DNA from: Runella zeae DSM 19591
GTDB taxonomy: Bacteria; Bacteroidota; Bacteroidia; Cytophagales; Spirosomataceae
Assembly (NCBI RefSeq): GCF_000423565.1
Contig: NZ_AUIF01000034.1
Location: 1 to 64,000 of the forward strand
Direction of reading: 5' to 3'
DNA: 64,000 nt
Numbering within the stretch: the stretch's first letter is position 1; each line of letters begins with the position of its first letter. A program made the translations under genes and the position numbers. Below, one piece after another: positions 1 through 9,400 of the stretch. The notes under the pieces are model-generated. The model did no database searches. It saw only the letters and a list, made by a program, of their open reading frames with translations, and was not told the origin of the DNA.

Positions 1-214
1 AATGATATAATAAAAAAAACAAAGCTTCTTTTGAGTTTTGAAATATACTATTGTTACCAAACCCATTAGGAAATCCTGATAGAACTGTTGGAGTATAATA
101 ACAAGAAAACTTTTCAGATAACCTATTAAACTCCTCTTTACTAAGGCCTGTTGTAGCTCGAAAATCTCTATCAGATTTTATATTACTAAATATACTAATT
201 CTTTGTGATTTCAT
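1..214 (-). CDS. IS transposase, N-terminal fragment (cut by window edge)
   Basis: Reading leftwards from an ATG at 214 gives about 71 residues with no stop before the window edge. They include the stretch FRATTGLSKEEFNRL and end in ALFFLLYH. This resembles the N-terminal helix-turn-helix domain (HTH_Tnp_4 type) placed before the DDE catalytic domain in IS5/IS1182-like transposases, where a phrase like F..LTGLS..EF..L is followed by a Leu-rich helix. The catalytic part lies outside the window, so I cannot tell whether the element is intact. Its position beside duplicated DNA and immunity-type genes fits an accessory region. Family assignment is tentative. Confidence 0.55.
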   Translation of the reverse strand, partial: MKSQRISIFSNIKSDRDFRATTGLSKEEFNRLSEKFSCYYTPTVLSGFPNGFGNNSIFQNSKEALFFLLYH

Positions 215-283
215 AATAACTTATTAAAATGTTAATTACCGCAAATATATCATAAAATATTGATTATCAGCAAAAGAACAAGT

Positions 284-587
284 CTAATATTTTTTAATCA
301 TATCCATTGCTGTTAGCTTCAATCCGTAGCCTAAGTCATCATAGAACAAATCCAAGAAGAATAACAAAAAAAGAAGTAATATATTCACTTTAGTTAGCTT
401 ACTAACTAAATCATCAACATCAAGAAAACAGCTGTTGTAATTCAAGAATGGATTTCAAACTCGGGTTTGTTAGTGAAATTTTATCAAAATGAAAAATAGG
501 AATAGGTTTTTGATATCCTGTGTGAGTTACAGCAAGCAGGTCTGTAGGAAACAGAGTACGGCGATTGATAAGTATTAAAATAAGTTT
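284..587 (-). pseudogene. Decayed 3' end of an unknown gene (copy A)
   Basis: On the minus strand one frame reads RTLFPTDLLAVTHTGYQ and on to KSILELQQLFS. After a frameshift around 430-455 it continues as LDVDDLVSKLTKV, a hydrophobic NILLLFLLFFLDLF segment and a tail ending MDMIKKY at a TAG near 284. A second copy at 1302-1500 keeps the same frame with several synonymous differences, which argues that this was once coding. No start codon or upstream half is present. I do not recognise the family. It could be the tail of an immunity- or toxin-type protein, since it sits in such a neighbourhood. Confidence 0.4.
317..514. repeat. 198-bp direct repeat, copy A
   Basis: This stretch recurs in the same orientation at 1302-1500 with roughly 85 percent identity by eye. 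The best conserved block is the part containing agcttactaactaaatcat. Each copy lies upstream of a small plus-strand gene (609 and about 1578). The remaining non-coding DNA around it (215-316 and 515-608) is AT-rich and shows nothing else. Confidence 0.8.
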
Positions 588-608
588 TTAATCAAATAAG
601 TAAAAACG

Positions 609-1223
609 ATGAAAGCCATTAAAAAATCATTTCATTTATTTGAACCAAGAGGTATCAATGAAAATCTTGATGTTGAACTTTTTGAAAAAGAGAGCAATAT
701 TAAACTCCCTGTTTTATTCAAAGAGTTTTTGAAATCTTTTCATATTGACAAAGTTTTTCCGGAAGTATACTTTTTATCTAAGTTTAAAGATACATTTGGT
801 AGTGGACGTCTATACTACATTCCCAAAATTGAGGATTTGTTTTTAGGAGAGATATTTGATTTGGAAAAAGGTTTAGACGTAAGAAATCGTTTATATAGTG
901 TAGAAGACGAGGTTTTTTCTTATGGTTATTTTCCTTTCGGTCAGGATAGCACCGGACATTTTATTTTAATGGTGGGCATTGGCACAAATAATCTTGAGAA
1001 AATATATGTAGAATCCCCAGATGAATCCTTTCAGGAAGGAGAAAGATTTACACTGCTTGCCAATAATATTTTTGAGTTTATCAGAGGGTTTGAATATGTC
1101 GAAAGAGAAAAGTTAAGTGATGACATAAAATACAATCAACTCTACCGCAACTGGGGAGAGGATTTTTGGCGAGTACGAGAAGAAGGGCAGGATAGTTCAT
1201 CATCAGAGCACTCCGTAAAGTAA
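609..1223 (+). CDS. SMI1/KNR4 (SUKH) family protein, probable immunity protein
   Basis: A 204-residue soluble protein with no signal peptide. The fold signature of the SUKH superfamily is visible as an early IKLPVLFKEFLKSF segment (around 30-45), a central YFPFGQDSTGHFILMVG segment (around 105-122), and a final FTLLANNIFEFIRGF helix (around 145-160). SUKH proteins typically neutralise toxin domains of contact-dependent or Rhs-type polymorphic toxins. No toxin gene is visible here. A decayed gene lies upstream, a second small gene downstream, and a duplicated segment flanks it, which resembles an orphan immunity array. The C-terminal tail is Ser/Glu-rich. The toxin partner is unknown. Confidence 0.7.
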   Translation: MKAIKKSFHLFEPRGINENLDVELFEKESNIKLPVLFKEFLKSFHIDKVFPEVYFLSKFKDTFGSGRLYYIPKIEDLFLGEIFDLEKGLDVRNRLYSVEDEVFSYGYFPFGQDSTGHFILMVGIGTNNLEKIYVESPDESFQEGERFTLLANNIFEFIRGFEYVEREKLSDDIKYNQLYRNWGEDFWRVREEGQDSSSSEHSVK

Positions 1224-1301
1224 TGATACATTTTTTGTAAGTGCTTATCTCACAGTAGGGTTATGATACTTTACGAGTGTCGGAGTATAGCCTTTTCTAT
1301 A

Positions 1302-1500
1302 CTTCAATTCGTAGCCTACGTCATCATAGACCTAATCTAATAAGGATAGAAAAAGAAGAGACAATACATTCACTTTAGTTAGCTTACTAACTAAATCATC
1401 AACATCAAGAAAGCAGGTGTTATAATTCAAGAATGGATTTCAAACCCGGGGTTGTTAGTAAAATTTTATCAAAATGAAAAGTAGGATTAGGATTTTTGAT
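1302..1500. repeat. 198-bp direct repeat, copy B, with decayed coding tail
   Basis: Second copy of the segment at 317-514. Its minus-strand reading (LDVDDLVSKLTKVNVLSLLFL, then a TAG, then VYDDVGYELKYRKGYTP) matches copy A but carries an in-frame stop and a different C-terminal tail. It therefore looks like a decayed relative of the same gene end. It directly precedes the small gene at 1578. Confidence 0.75.
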
Positions 1501-1577
1501 GTATTGTGCGACTTGGTTTTAAAATCAGCTACTTTGAATATATCTTTGGAAGACAGAGCAATCAAAATGTATTATGT

Positions 1578-1817
1578 ATGATAAAAACTATTCGAATTCC
1601 GATAGGTGACAATGGAGAGTTGCCTGAAAAAATCATTGCTAATTATAATGATACTCATAAGACAAATTTTAAAATCTTAGATATTGATGATTGTCAGGAA
1701 GTAACTTTTGCAACGATTGATATTGGCACTGCCTCCTCATATCATGTATTTGGACTGGGTTTTGATTTTGGGGCAATTATTCAAGCTAAAAGATTGCGTG
1801 GAGAAATAGATTATTAA
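1578..1817 (+). CDS. Small hypothetical protein (possible orphan immunity gene)
   Basis: A 79-residue acidic protein starting MIKTIRIPIGDNGELPEKI and ending LRGEIDY. The frame is open back to a GTG at 1506. I prefer the ATG at 1578 because the upstream part is hydrophobic-aromatic with little protein character, and 1506 abuts the end of repeat copy B. There are no cysteines forming a metal motif apart from one Cys, no signal peptide and no membrane segment. I do not recognise a family. Its size, its placement after the SUKH gene and the shared upstream repeat suggest a second immunity-type gene, but this is inference only. The 288 bp after it (1818-2105) show no gene or clear element. Confidence 0.45.
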   Translation: MIKTIRIPIGDNGELPEKIIANYNDTHKTNFKILDIDDCQEVTFATIDIGTASSYHVFGLGFDFGAIIQAKRLRGEIDY

Positions 1818-2105
1818 ATCATTAAATCCTTTCTTATCGTTCGCTCCGTCAGTGCCGATTAAGTGGTGAGAGTCGTTATGAGTAGAAATATAAACGACTA
1901 CAACTAAAAAAACTTGAAAAGTGGACAACCAAACTATGCATACAACTACAAAAAGTGAAATGGGGAAAAGTTGATTTTTAATAAGGTAAGAGGTGGTTGT
2001 AGGGCGTGTTTTAAATACTACTTACTAAAAATAGATACCCACGGAGGCGTACTATCCTTGTAACAGTCCAGTTAAAGTAGCATACTAACGAATAACTTCA
2101 TATCT

Positions 2106-3203
2106 TTAAATCAGCTCAAAATCAAGTATTTGTTTTTCTTCTCCGTTTATTATCAACGAAAGTTGGTGCTGACCTTTGTAAAATCTTCGGGTTGTGATAG
2201 GAGCAAAAGATTGTTTTCGGACAAGCTCGGCAGTTTCGGCAGGTAAAAAATCCCTTTCACTTATCTTAAAAACTTTTTTTGAAAGTTTCCCATTTTGTAG
2301 TCGATAATACACCGCATATTCTATCCGAACCTTCAGCTTTTGGTAGTGTAGATTGACCAATTGAAAGCCAAAGAGGAGGTTTTCGCCCACGCAAACTTGG
2401 GGGGTGAGAATCTTGAAATGGTCATAACCTACTTTGGTGCCTTCTAATCCATACAGCTCTAACACTTCAGATTGCCCTTTTTTGAGCAAAGTGCGACAAG
2501 CATGTTTGACAATAGCATCGGTTTCTTTGGTGTAGCCTTTCCAACAACGCGCTATTTCTAGTACGATTTTGGGATGGTCTTTCGATATATCGTTGAGGTT
2601 GTTGGCCACGCTTCTGCGAACCCACTCAGAAGGGTCATTTTTGAGGTTTTCTAGAAGTTCTAGTATAGGTTGGGGGTTTTGTTTGAGGGCTGGAACTGCC
2701 ATCGCCCAAGGCAGGCGCGGGCGGCAACCTTCACTTGCCAAACGTCTCACTTTGTCGTTGGGGTGATGCGACCATTTTAGCATTTGTTGCATCATTTGAT
2801 CGCCATATTTTAGCAAAAAAGGCCTGACCGCAAACTCACAACTGATAAATTGTGTCACGGTCTCAATGGCTTTCATGCTTTTTTCAAATTCATCTAATCC
2901 GTATACTTCGATATAATCTGGTAAAAAAATGTAGGCAAGGCTGTTAGCAAATGCGCTTTTTTGTTGGATTAAAACAATACACTTTTCAATGGCGTCCATT
3001 GCCAATCCAAAATCTGTGGGCAAAAATGGATGCAAGACCAAGGTAGTATGGCGCATGCGTTCTTTGAGTTCTTTTTGGTCAAACCTTTCATCAAAAATAA
3101 GAGATAGGAATTGCTGCTGATCAAAATCTGGAAGTACTTCGGCCATAAGTTTGGCAAAATTTTGATAAAAAGCGGGAGAATAAGCATCTTTTAGGGCACT
3201 CAT
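2106..3203 (-). CDS. DNA alkylation repair protein (AlkC/AlkD-like HEAT-repeat glycosylase)
   Basis: A 365-residue cytosolic protein built of HEAT-like helical repeats. The phrase WVRRSVANNLNDISKDHPK (roughly 192-211) and the preceding PNDKVRRLASEGCRPRLPW segment are hallmarks of the AlkC branch of the alkylation-repair fold. These proteins excise N3/N7-alkylated purines from DNA. The C-terminal third (after about 265) is beta-rich, containing LLFGFQLVNLHYQKLKV and KSLIINGEEKQ-type strands. This matches the longer AlkC-like members, which carry an extra domain. It is a monocistronic minus-strand gene. No promoter is obvious upstream of 3203. Confidence 0.8.
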   Translation of the reverse strand: MSALKDAYSPAFYQNFAKLMAEVLPDFDQQQFLSLIFDERFDQKELKERMRHTTLVLHPFLPTDFGLAMDAIEKCIVLIQQKSAFANSLAYIFLPDYIEVYGLDEFEKSMKAIETVTQFISCEFAVRPFLLKYGDQMMQQMLKWSHHPNDKVRRLASEGCRPRLPWAMAVPALKQNPQPILELLENLKNDPSEWVRRSVANNLNDISKDHPKIVLEIARCWKGYTKETDAIVKHACRTLLKKGQSEVLELYGLEGTKVGYDHFKILTPQVCVGENLLFGFQLVNLHYQKLKVRIEYAVYYRLQNGKLSKKVFKISERDFLPAETAELVRKQSFAPITTRRFYKGQHQLSLIINGEEKQILDFELI

Positions 3204-3229
3204 AGGGACAATGATTTTGATTTGTTCAC

Positions 3230-3272
3230 AAATAAAATCCCCTCTACTGACAACCTTATGACAGTAGAGGGG
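3230..3272 (-). terminator. Rho-independent terminator after the glycosidase-like gene
   Basis: A perfect 11-bp stem (3239-3249 with 3262-3272, CCCCTCTACTG) and a 12-nt loop. On the minus strand it is followed by a T-rich ATTTTATTTG tract. It lies just downstream of the gene ending at 3300 and closes the sigma/SusCD operon. Confidence 0.8.
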
Positions 3273-3299
3273 GCAACGTAAGAGATATTTCTGAAAATG

Positions 3300-4568
3300 C
3301 TATTGGCAGACTGTTTTGTAATAAGCAAATTCGGCATACAAAAACTCTCCCAGATACAATTTAGAATAATCATAGTGGCTTATGACTTTTCGAATAAGGT
3401 CACAATCCGCTTTGTTTCCAAACAGTGCCATGATGCTTGCTGCCGCCAAAGGAGTGGTCATCAATTCGCGTTCATATCCTTTGCGCTTGCCGATTTTTGC
3501 GTCGTTTTTCAGCTTTGAAACGGCAATCGCTTCCTCAATCGTAAATTGTGGATACCAATCCGTGTAGCAAGCGCGCCAATCGGCATTGCCAAATACCCTT
3601 TCATCGTGATTGTTGAACTCGGTATATCGCTGCGCAAACTTCATTACAAAATCTCGGTTTCGTTTTTGTCCAGCTTGGAAATGTGCTTTGAGCGTCGCGT
3701 CGGTTTCGGAAGAGGCGAGTTCTACCAAGGCCGCTTGTTTCATGACATATATCCAAAGGTAGGACTTGCTTTCGCCCCACATTTTTACATCATATTCGAT
3801 GCCTTCTGCGCAAACTTCTCCTCTTGTTTTGAGGGAGCCTTCGGGTTTTTCGTGGGCGGCAGTATGATAGAGCGAGGCCCATTTGTTGTCGTTGGTAAGC
3901 TGGTGCATTATTTTCAACAGAAGTAAATAACAAGGCGCTTCTAAAAACCGATTGTCGCGTAAGTCGTCACGGAACTTGCCTGTAAACATGCCATCACTTG
4001 GAAACCGCCAATCTGCGAGCTGCAATGCTTGGATGACTTCGACGATTTTGTCTTTCATGATTTTACTTTCCGTGGGAGTAGGAATGTCGGTTTTGAGGTA
4101 ATAATACAGCCCATACACCCACGGAATCGTTTGGTCATTAGAGCCGTTGGGATAGTGAGTTTTGCCATCAGTACTGACTCCCCGTGCGATAAATCCGGGC
4201 ACATCCGAGACCAAAGAAAGTTTGAGTAGCCCTTGGGCGAGTATCCGCGCTTTGTCTCGGTCTGTTTCGTTTTTGGTTGTTTTGGCGCGGTCACAGGCTG
4301 CTATCAGGTAAAGTCCCGTGAAAAATGCGCCGTCTTCAATGGGAGTCCACCAGCCAAAGGCGTTTGGACGTGACAACCGACAATCGTTGGCCGTGGGGCG
4401 CTCGCCTACAAAATCATTGACGACTCCGTATTTATCAATAAACTTTGTCCAAAGGGCATGATTGGCTTGTTGGATAGCTGTTTCTGGCGTAGGTTGGGCG
4501 TGGGCCAACTGTACCAGTAGAAAGGCCGCCAAGCAGATGAGAGCTTTGCTTTTATAAAGAAAATTCAT
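3300..4568 (-). CDS. Secreted (alpha/alpha)6-barrel glycosidase-like protein
   Basis: A 422-residue protein with a clear Sec signal peptide (KALICLAAFLLVQLAHAQ). The mature part is rich in aromatic helices typical of six-hairpin glycosidase/lyase folds: NAFGWWTPIEDGAFFTGLYL around 67-86, then NDQTIPWVYGLYYYL, then a Trp/Tyr-rich C-terminal half with DWYPQFTIEEA. The conserved WTPIEDGAFFTG patch with its acidic pair is a plausible active-site region. It is the last gene of the operon downstream of SusC and SusD, where degradative enzymes usually sit. The exact family and substrate are not recognisable. A polysaccharide or oligosaccharide lyase/hydrolase role is inferred. Confidence 0.55.
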   Translation of the reverse strand: MNFLYKSKALICLAAFLLVQLAHAQPTPETAIQQANHALWTKFIDKYGVVNDFVGERPTANDCRLSRPNAFGWWTPIEDGAFFTGLYLIAACDRAKTTKNETDRDKARILAQGLLKLSLVSDVPGFIARGVSTDGKTHYPNGSNDQTIPWVYGLYYYLKTDIPTPTESKIMKDKIVEVIQALQLADWRFPSDGMFTGKFRDDLRDNRFLEAPCYLLLLKIMHQLTNDNKWASLYHTAAHEKPEGSLKTRGEVCAEGIEYDVKMWGESKSYLWIYVMKQAALVELASSETDATLKAHFQAGQKRNRDFVMKFAQRYTEFNNHDERVFGNADWRACYTDWYPQFTIEEAIAVSKLKNDAKIGKRKGYERELMTTPLAAASIMALFGNKADCDLIRKVISHYDYSKLYLGEFLYAEFAYYKTVCQ

Positions 4569-4607
4569 CAGAAAATGTCATTTTTAAGGGTTGCAAAAAA
4601 GCCACGA

Positions 4608-6422
4608 CTACCATCCCGCACTTTGTTTTAAGGAAGAATTGATAACCACATCTTCGGTAGGAAGCGGATAATAGTACTGTTTGGGCTCCTCAAACCTTCG
4701 GCCCGAAGGAAGGGCGTTTTTGTAGGGAGCTAAATAACCTCGGCTATCTAAGAATACATCTTTGCCTACCACTACGCTTGGGTATTGGTATTGATTAAAT
4801 TTCATTCCTAAAATGGCTTCTGGAACGGTCAACAATTTCCCTGCTTTCCACCGTACCAAATCATCCCAACGGAAATTTTCCCAAGCCAATTCAACCCGGC
4901 GTTCGCGTCTGATTTCTCGTACCAAAGCCGAAGGTACATAGCCGCAGTACTGCAAATACCGAGCATCTAGTTTAGGGTCTTGTGGTAATTTGGCAAGGGT
5001 TAAATCGGGCATTCCGGCCCGTTTGCGCAATCTGTTGATAGTTTGGTCTAAGACTCCTTGGGTACAAGTGCCAAGTTCGGCATGGGCTTCGGCCTGAATC
5101 AACAAGGCTTCTGCGTATCTAAAAATAGGGCAGGGCATTGTGCCTGTTTGTAAGGCATTGGCTTCTACTTGGTCATTTTTCCAGAATTTGACCGGCCAAT
5201 AACCCGTAGGGGAGGGGTATTCTTCCCCGCTACCTCTGATGCCGGGCATGAGTTTGTTGTAGCCTTTGCCTCTTGCCATAAAACTCCCGCTTATTTTAGA
5301 GTCAAGGGCGTATTGGCCTGGATAGCAGACGGTTTGTCGTAAACGCGGGTCGCGGTTTTTCATTTCGCTTTGGAGACTATCGTCGCCCATATAAAGCGGA
5401 CTAGCCGAAATAGGCAATCCATCGGAGCAGAGATATTCTTCTACCAATGACTTTGAAAAACCTGCCACATTTTCACCTTGGTTCCACAAAAAATACCGTA
5501 AAAAACCATGCATCAAAAGGCCGCTACTATATTCTTTCCAAAGAATAATCTCAGGGTTGGTTTTGTAATCATTCTGAATGAAAAGATTATGGTAGTCGTT
5601 GTTGGTATCGCCCGTCGTCCAGATATTAAACTTTCCTGAATTCATGAGGGCTTGAGAGGCACTTACTGCTTCTTCCAAAAACTTTTGACCCGACAGCCCT
5701 ACTTCTGTGTGGTATTTGCGAAAGGTGCCTTCGTATAAGCAAACGCGTGCCTTGAGCAACAAAGCCATTTCTTTGGTGATGCGTCCGCTTGCTTCTTTTC
5801 CTTTTTCGGGTAGCCAACTTATGGCTTTGTTGATGCTTGTCAAAACCGAGTCCATCAAAACGGCTCGTGGGGTTCGAGCGTCATACAGCTCAGACGAGGT
5901 AGTTTCGAGTGGTTTGCTGTACCAAGGGACTTCCCCAAAAAGTTTGATTTTGTCGAAGTACTCCATCGTTTTGAAAAACAATATTTCGCCAGCGTAGCTA
6001 TTTTTGATGTTTTGGGCTATGTTGGCTCGGTTATAATTGACCAAAAAATAGTTAAGTGCTCTGACGTTTCCCCAATTCCAACCGCCACTTCCAGCGGCAT
6101 TGGGAACGACATACACGCCATTGACCATCGGCGCTCGGTTGACATTTTCGGGCAGCGCATTGTCGGAATGCAAATCTCCGTACGGAATAGGGGAGCCTTC
6201 GTAGCCATAGGGTGTTCTGATGGTCAAAGCATTGTCGAAGCCTTCGATGTAAGTAGGGTAAAAGCGATTGGCGTACAATTTCAGATCTGACTCACTGGCC
6301 CAAAAATTTTGGTCAACAATGCTATCCAGCGGATAGCGTTCCATAAAGGAGTCGTCACAACCAGAGAAAAGAAAAAATGCTAGCAAAACTGCTATATATC
6401 GGTAGTTTAGAATAAAGCGCAT
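4608..6422 (-). CDS. SusD/RagB family outer-membrane lipoprotein
   Basis: A 604-residue lipoprotein: the N-terminus ends in the lipobox FSGC (Cys about 22), followed by the DSFMERYPLDSI...FWASESDL motif typical of SusD N-termini. TPR-like helices follow, including the ILFFKTMEYFDKIKLFGEVPW segment and the LNFRWDDLVRW-type C-terminal motif (here ENFRWDDLVRW). SusD proteins bind glycans at the cell surface and form a lid on the partner SusC transporter. The partner is the adjacent upstream gene. It ends in a polar KQSAGW tail, as is common. Substrate unknown. Confidence 0.9.
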   Translation of the reverse strand: MRFILNYRYIAVLLAFFLFSGCDDSFMERYPLDSIVDQNFWASESDLKLYANRFYPTYIEGFDNALTIRTPYGYEGSPIPYGDLHSDNALPENVNRAPMVNGVYVVPNAAGSGGWNWGNVRALNYFLVNYNRANIAQNIKNSYAGEILFFKTMEYFDKIKLFGEVPWYSKPLETTSSELYDARTPRAVLMDSVLTSINKAISWLPEKGKEASGRITKEMALLLKARVCLYEGTFRKYHTEVGLSGQKFLEEAVSASQALMNSGKFNIWTTGDTNNDYHNLFIQNDYKTNPEIILWKEYSSGLLMHGFLRYFLWNQGENVAGFSKSLVEEYLCSDGLPISASPLYMGDDSLQSEMKNRDPRLRQTVCYPGQYALDSKISGSFMARGKGYNKLMPGIRGSGEEYPSPTGYWPVKFWKNDQVEANALQTGTMPCPIFRYAEALLIQAEAHAELGTCTQGVLDQTINRLRKRAGMPDLTLAKLPQDPKLDARYLQYCGYVPSALVREIRRERRVELAWENFRWDDLVRWKAGKLLTVPEAILGMKFNQYQYPSVVVGKDVFLDSRGYLAPYKNALPSGRRFEEPKQYYYPLPTEDVVINSSLKQSAGW

Positions 6423-6436
6423 ATTGTAAACTTGTT

Positions 6437-9400
6437 TTAAAAGTTAATTTGGAGACCAAGAGTAGTGGAACGCATCAAAGGGTAGGCGTCTTCCATATTT
6501 TCGGGGTCAAGAAAACGCGGCACTTTCGAAATCGACAGTAGGTTGAAACCCGACGCATAGACCCGTACTTTGTCTATTTTGATTTTTCTAAGCAAAGAAG
6601 TAGGAAGCGAATAGCCTAGCGTGATGTTTCTTAATCTCACAAAAGCCGCATTGAGCAAATACCTCGATTGTACTTGTTTGTTTTTGAGGGCAGGTTTAAA
6701 AGCAGGGTAAAAGGCGTCCGTTCGTTCGGGAGTCCAAGAGTTGTAATACACATCGGGCGTGCCGTTGCCGCCGTTGATGTTGGTGCCGTTGATTAATCCC
6801 CAATATAGATAACTGTCTGTCCAATAGTCTCTTTTGCCCGTTCCTTGCCAAAACATATTAAAATCAAAACCTTTCCAAGCTACGTTGGCACCGATACCAA
6901 ATTGGTAGCGAGGCATACCGTTGCCAATGATTTTACGGTCGCCAGGGTTTGCTACGGTCGAATTGCCATTGTCTATTTTGCCGTCGCCGTTGAGGTCGGC
7001 GTATCTCACATCTCCGGGGCGCCACACGCCTCCGTTGATTTGGGTTTGTTTGGGGGCGTTGGTGATTTCATCGTACGATTGGAAGAGACCTTGGGTTTCA
7101 AAACCCCAAATTTCTCCCATTTGTTTGCCTTCATAAAGCGACGAAATGATTTGCTGGGGATTGCCCGAAAACTTGGTTACTTTGGACTGATTATCAGAGA
7201 CTACCAACGTAACATCATAACTGAGCCCATTTTTGAGACGATCTATCCATTTGGTAGAAAGCTCCCAGCCTTTTGTCTCCAAAGCTCCCGCGTTTTTGTT
7301 GGGCACACTCGTTCCTAACACCGAAGGAAGTTGTTCGGCAGAAGTCAAAATATCGCTAGTTGTTCTTTTGTACCAATCGTAAGTAATATTGAATCGATTC
7401 CAGAGGGTGAGGTCTGCGCCGAAATTGATAGTAGTGGCCGTTTCCCAAGTCAAGTCAGCACTTACCAGCCCTGGCGGGTTGATGCCAATGGGCCTTGCGC
7501 CGTTCATGAGATAAGCTACTTGCGGTATCAGTCCATAAGAAGCAATGTAGGCGTAGTTGTTTACATCTTGGTTGCCCAGACTTCCGTACGAAGCGCGTAG
7601 TTTGAGACTCGAAAGCACGGATTGGGTAGCTTTCATGAAGTTTTCTTCCGAAATGCGCCAACCTGCCGAAAAAGAAGGAAAAAATTTAAAACGACGTCCC
7701 ATCGGAAACTTCGAAGTACCGTCGTAGCGTCCGTTCATTTCAAACAAGTACTTACTGTTGTAGATATAATTGAACCTAACAAACGCCCCCCGAATTGCCC
7801 AATGAGATTCGTTGTCGGAATAGGTTTTGGCACCCGTAGTTAGTTTCAAAGCGGGAACCGCGTCGGTGACTAAATCATTTCCTTGGGTGGTAAGGTCTTT
7901 GTAGGTCGATAGTTCTTGGTTAAAACCCGCCACTGCCCCCACTTCGTGTTTGCTACCAAACGCACGTGAAAAATCAAAGTAAGAATTAAAGACTGTATAG
8001 TCGCTTTTAGAAAATGTCTTGCTCACGGTACTAAAGCCTTCTGCAAACGGAACCCACGTTTTTTCTACGCGCCATACCAAGGGCAAAAACATTTTGGTGT
8101 TTTCGTCGATGGTTCTGTAAGCAAAGTTGGTTTTAAAATTAAGTCCTTCCATGAGCTTTACAGTGGCTTCTATTCGGGCAAATAAGTTGGAATTTTGGGT
8201 GGTGATATTCCCATTATTCAAGAAAGCATTGAGAGGTGTATGGGTTGGCATTACTCCTACGGGAGAGGTGGCAGGGGTAAATCGCGGGGTCATGAGGCTG
8301 CGCCAACCTATCCGTGCCAAAAAGGCAAAATAGCCGTCGGAATAGGCAGAGTAGCCACCTTGTCCGTGTGGGGTTTTGGTGTCGGAGCGGGTATATAATA
8401 TCTTGGAATCAATATTGAGCCATTTGTTGACATCGGTCGAGAAGCCCAACGTAGCGTTATAAATCTTGCGCCAGTCTTCTCCTAGTGCTACCATTCCTTC
8501 TTGGTTGCGATAGCCTACGGAAGCATAGTAATTGCTCTTCTCAGACCCGCCCGAAACGGAGAGATTGTGGGATTTTAAAGGGGCTGAGTTTTTCAAAAAC
8601 TCATCAAAGGGGTCGATGTTTGCTACCCAAATATTGGTGCCTCCTGCTACATAGTAACTAGGGGCGGTAGTGGGGTTGTTGAAGTATTTTTTGACTTGTT
8701 CGAGTTTGAAAAGGTCATCATTTGACGCAACTCCCCCTTCCAACACTTGGGCATTGATGACCGCTTCTTGGTATTCTACCGAATTCAATTGTTTAGGTTG
8801 CCTAACGGCTTGTTGGATTTGGTAATTGGTAGAATAAGAAATTTTGGGAGCCGAATTTCTGCGCCCTTTTTTGGTCGTAATCAAAATGACCCCGTAGGCT
8901 GCCCTTGCGCCATAAATGGCAGAAGAAGCGGCATCTTTCAATACCGATAAGCTTTCGATGTCGGAAGGGTTTAGATTGTTGATTTCCATCGGGATACCGT
9001 CAACCAAAATGAGCGGTGCGCCACTTCGGAAACTGCCACCCGAAAACGAGGTGCCACCACGCACGTTGAAAGAAGGGTTTTTGACGGGATTTCCGTCGGG
9101 AAAGGTAATGTTGAGGTTAGGAACCAACCCTTGCAACGCCTGCCCGATGGTAGCCACCGATTTGTTTTCTAACTGCTTGGCAGTCACTTGGTCAACGGCC
9201 CCTGTCAGATTGACCTTCTTTTGTTCGCCATACCCTACTACCACCACTTCATCCAAGTTTTTTTCATCTACTTTTAGGACAATGTCCAACGACAATCGAC
9301 TACCTATTGCTACTTCTTGTGGTACATAGCCTACAAAAGAAAATACCAATACTGCTTTGTTGTCGGGTACTTCAAGGGCGTAGGCACCTTGCACATCGGT

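Noticed and set aside
1818-2105. Possible extra immunity gene tail reading SGQPNYAYNYKK
   Set aside because: The frame is very short and has no start codon or repeat support.
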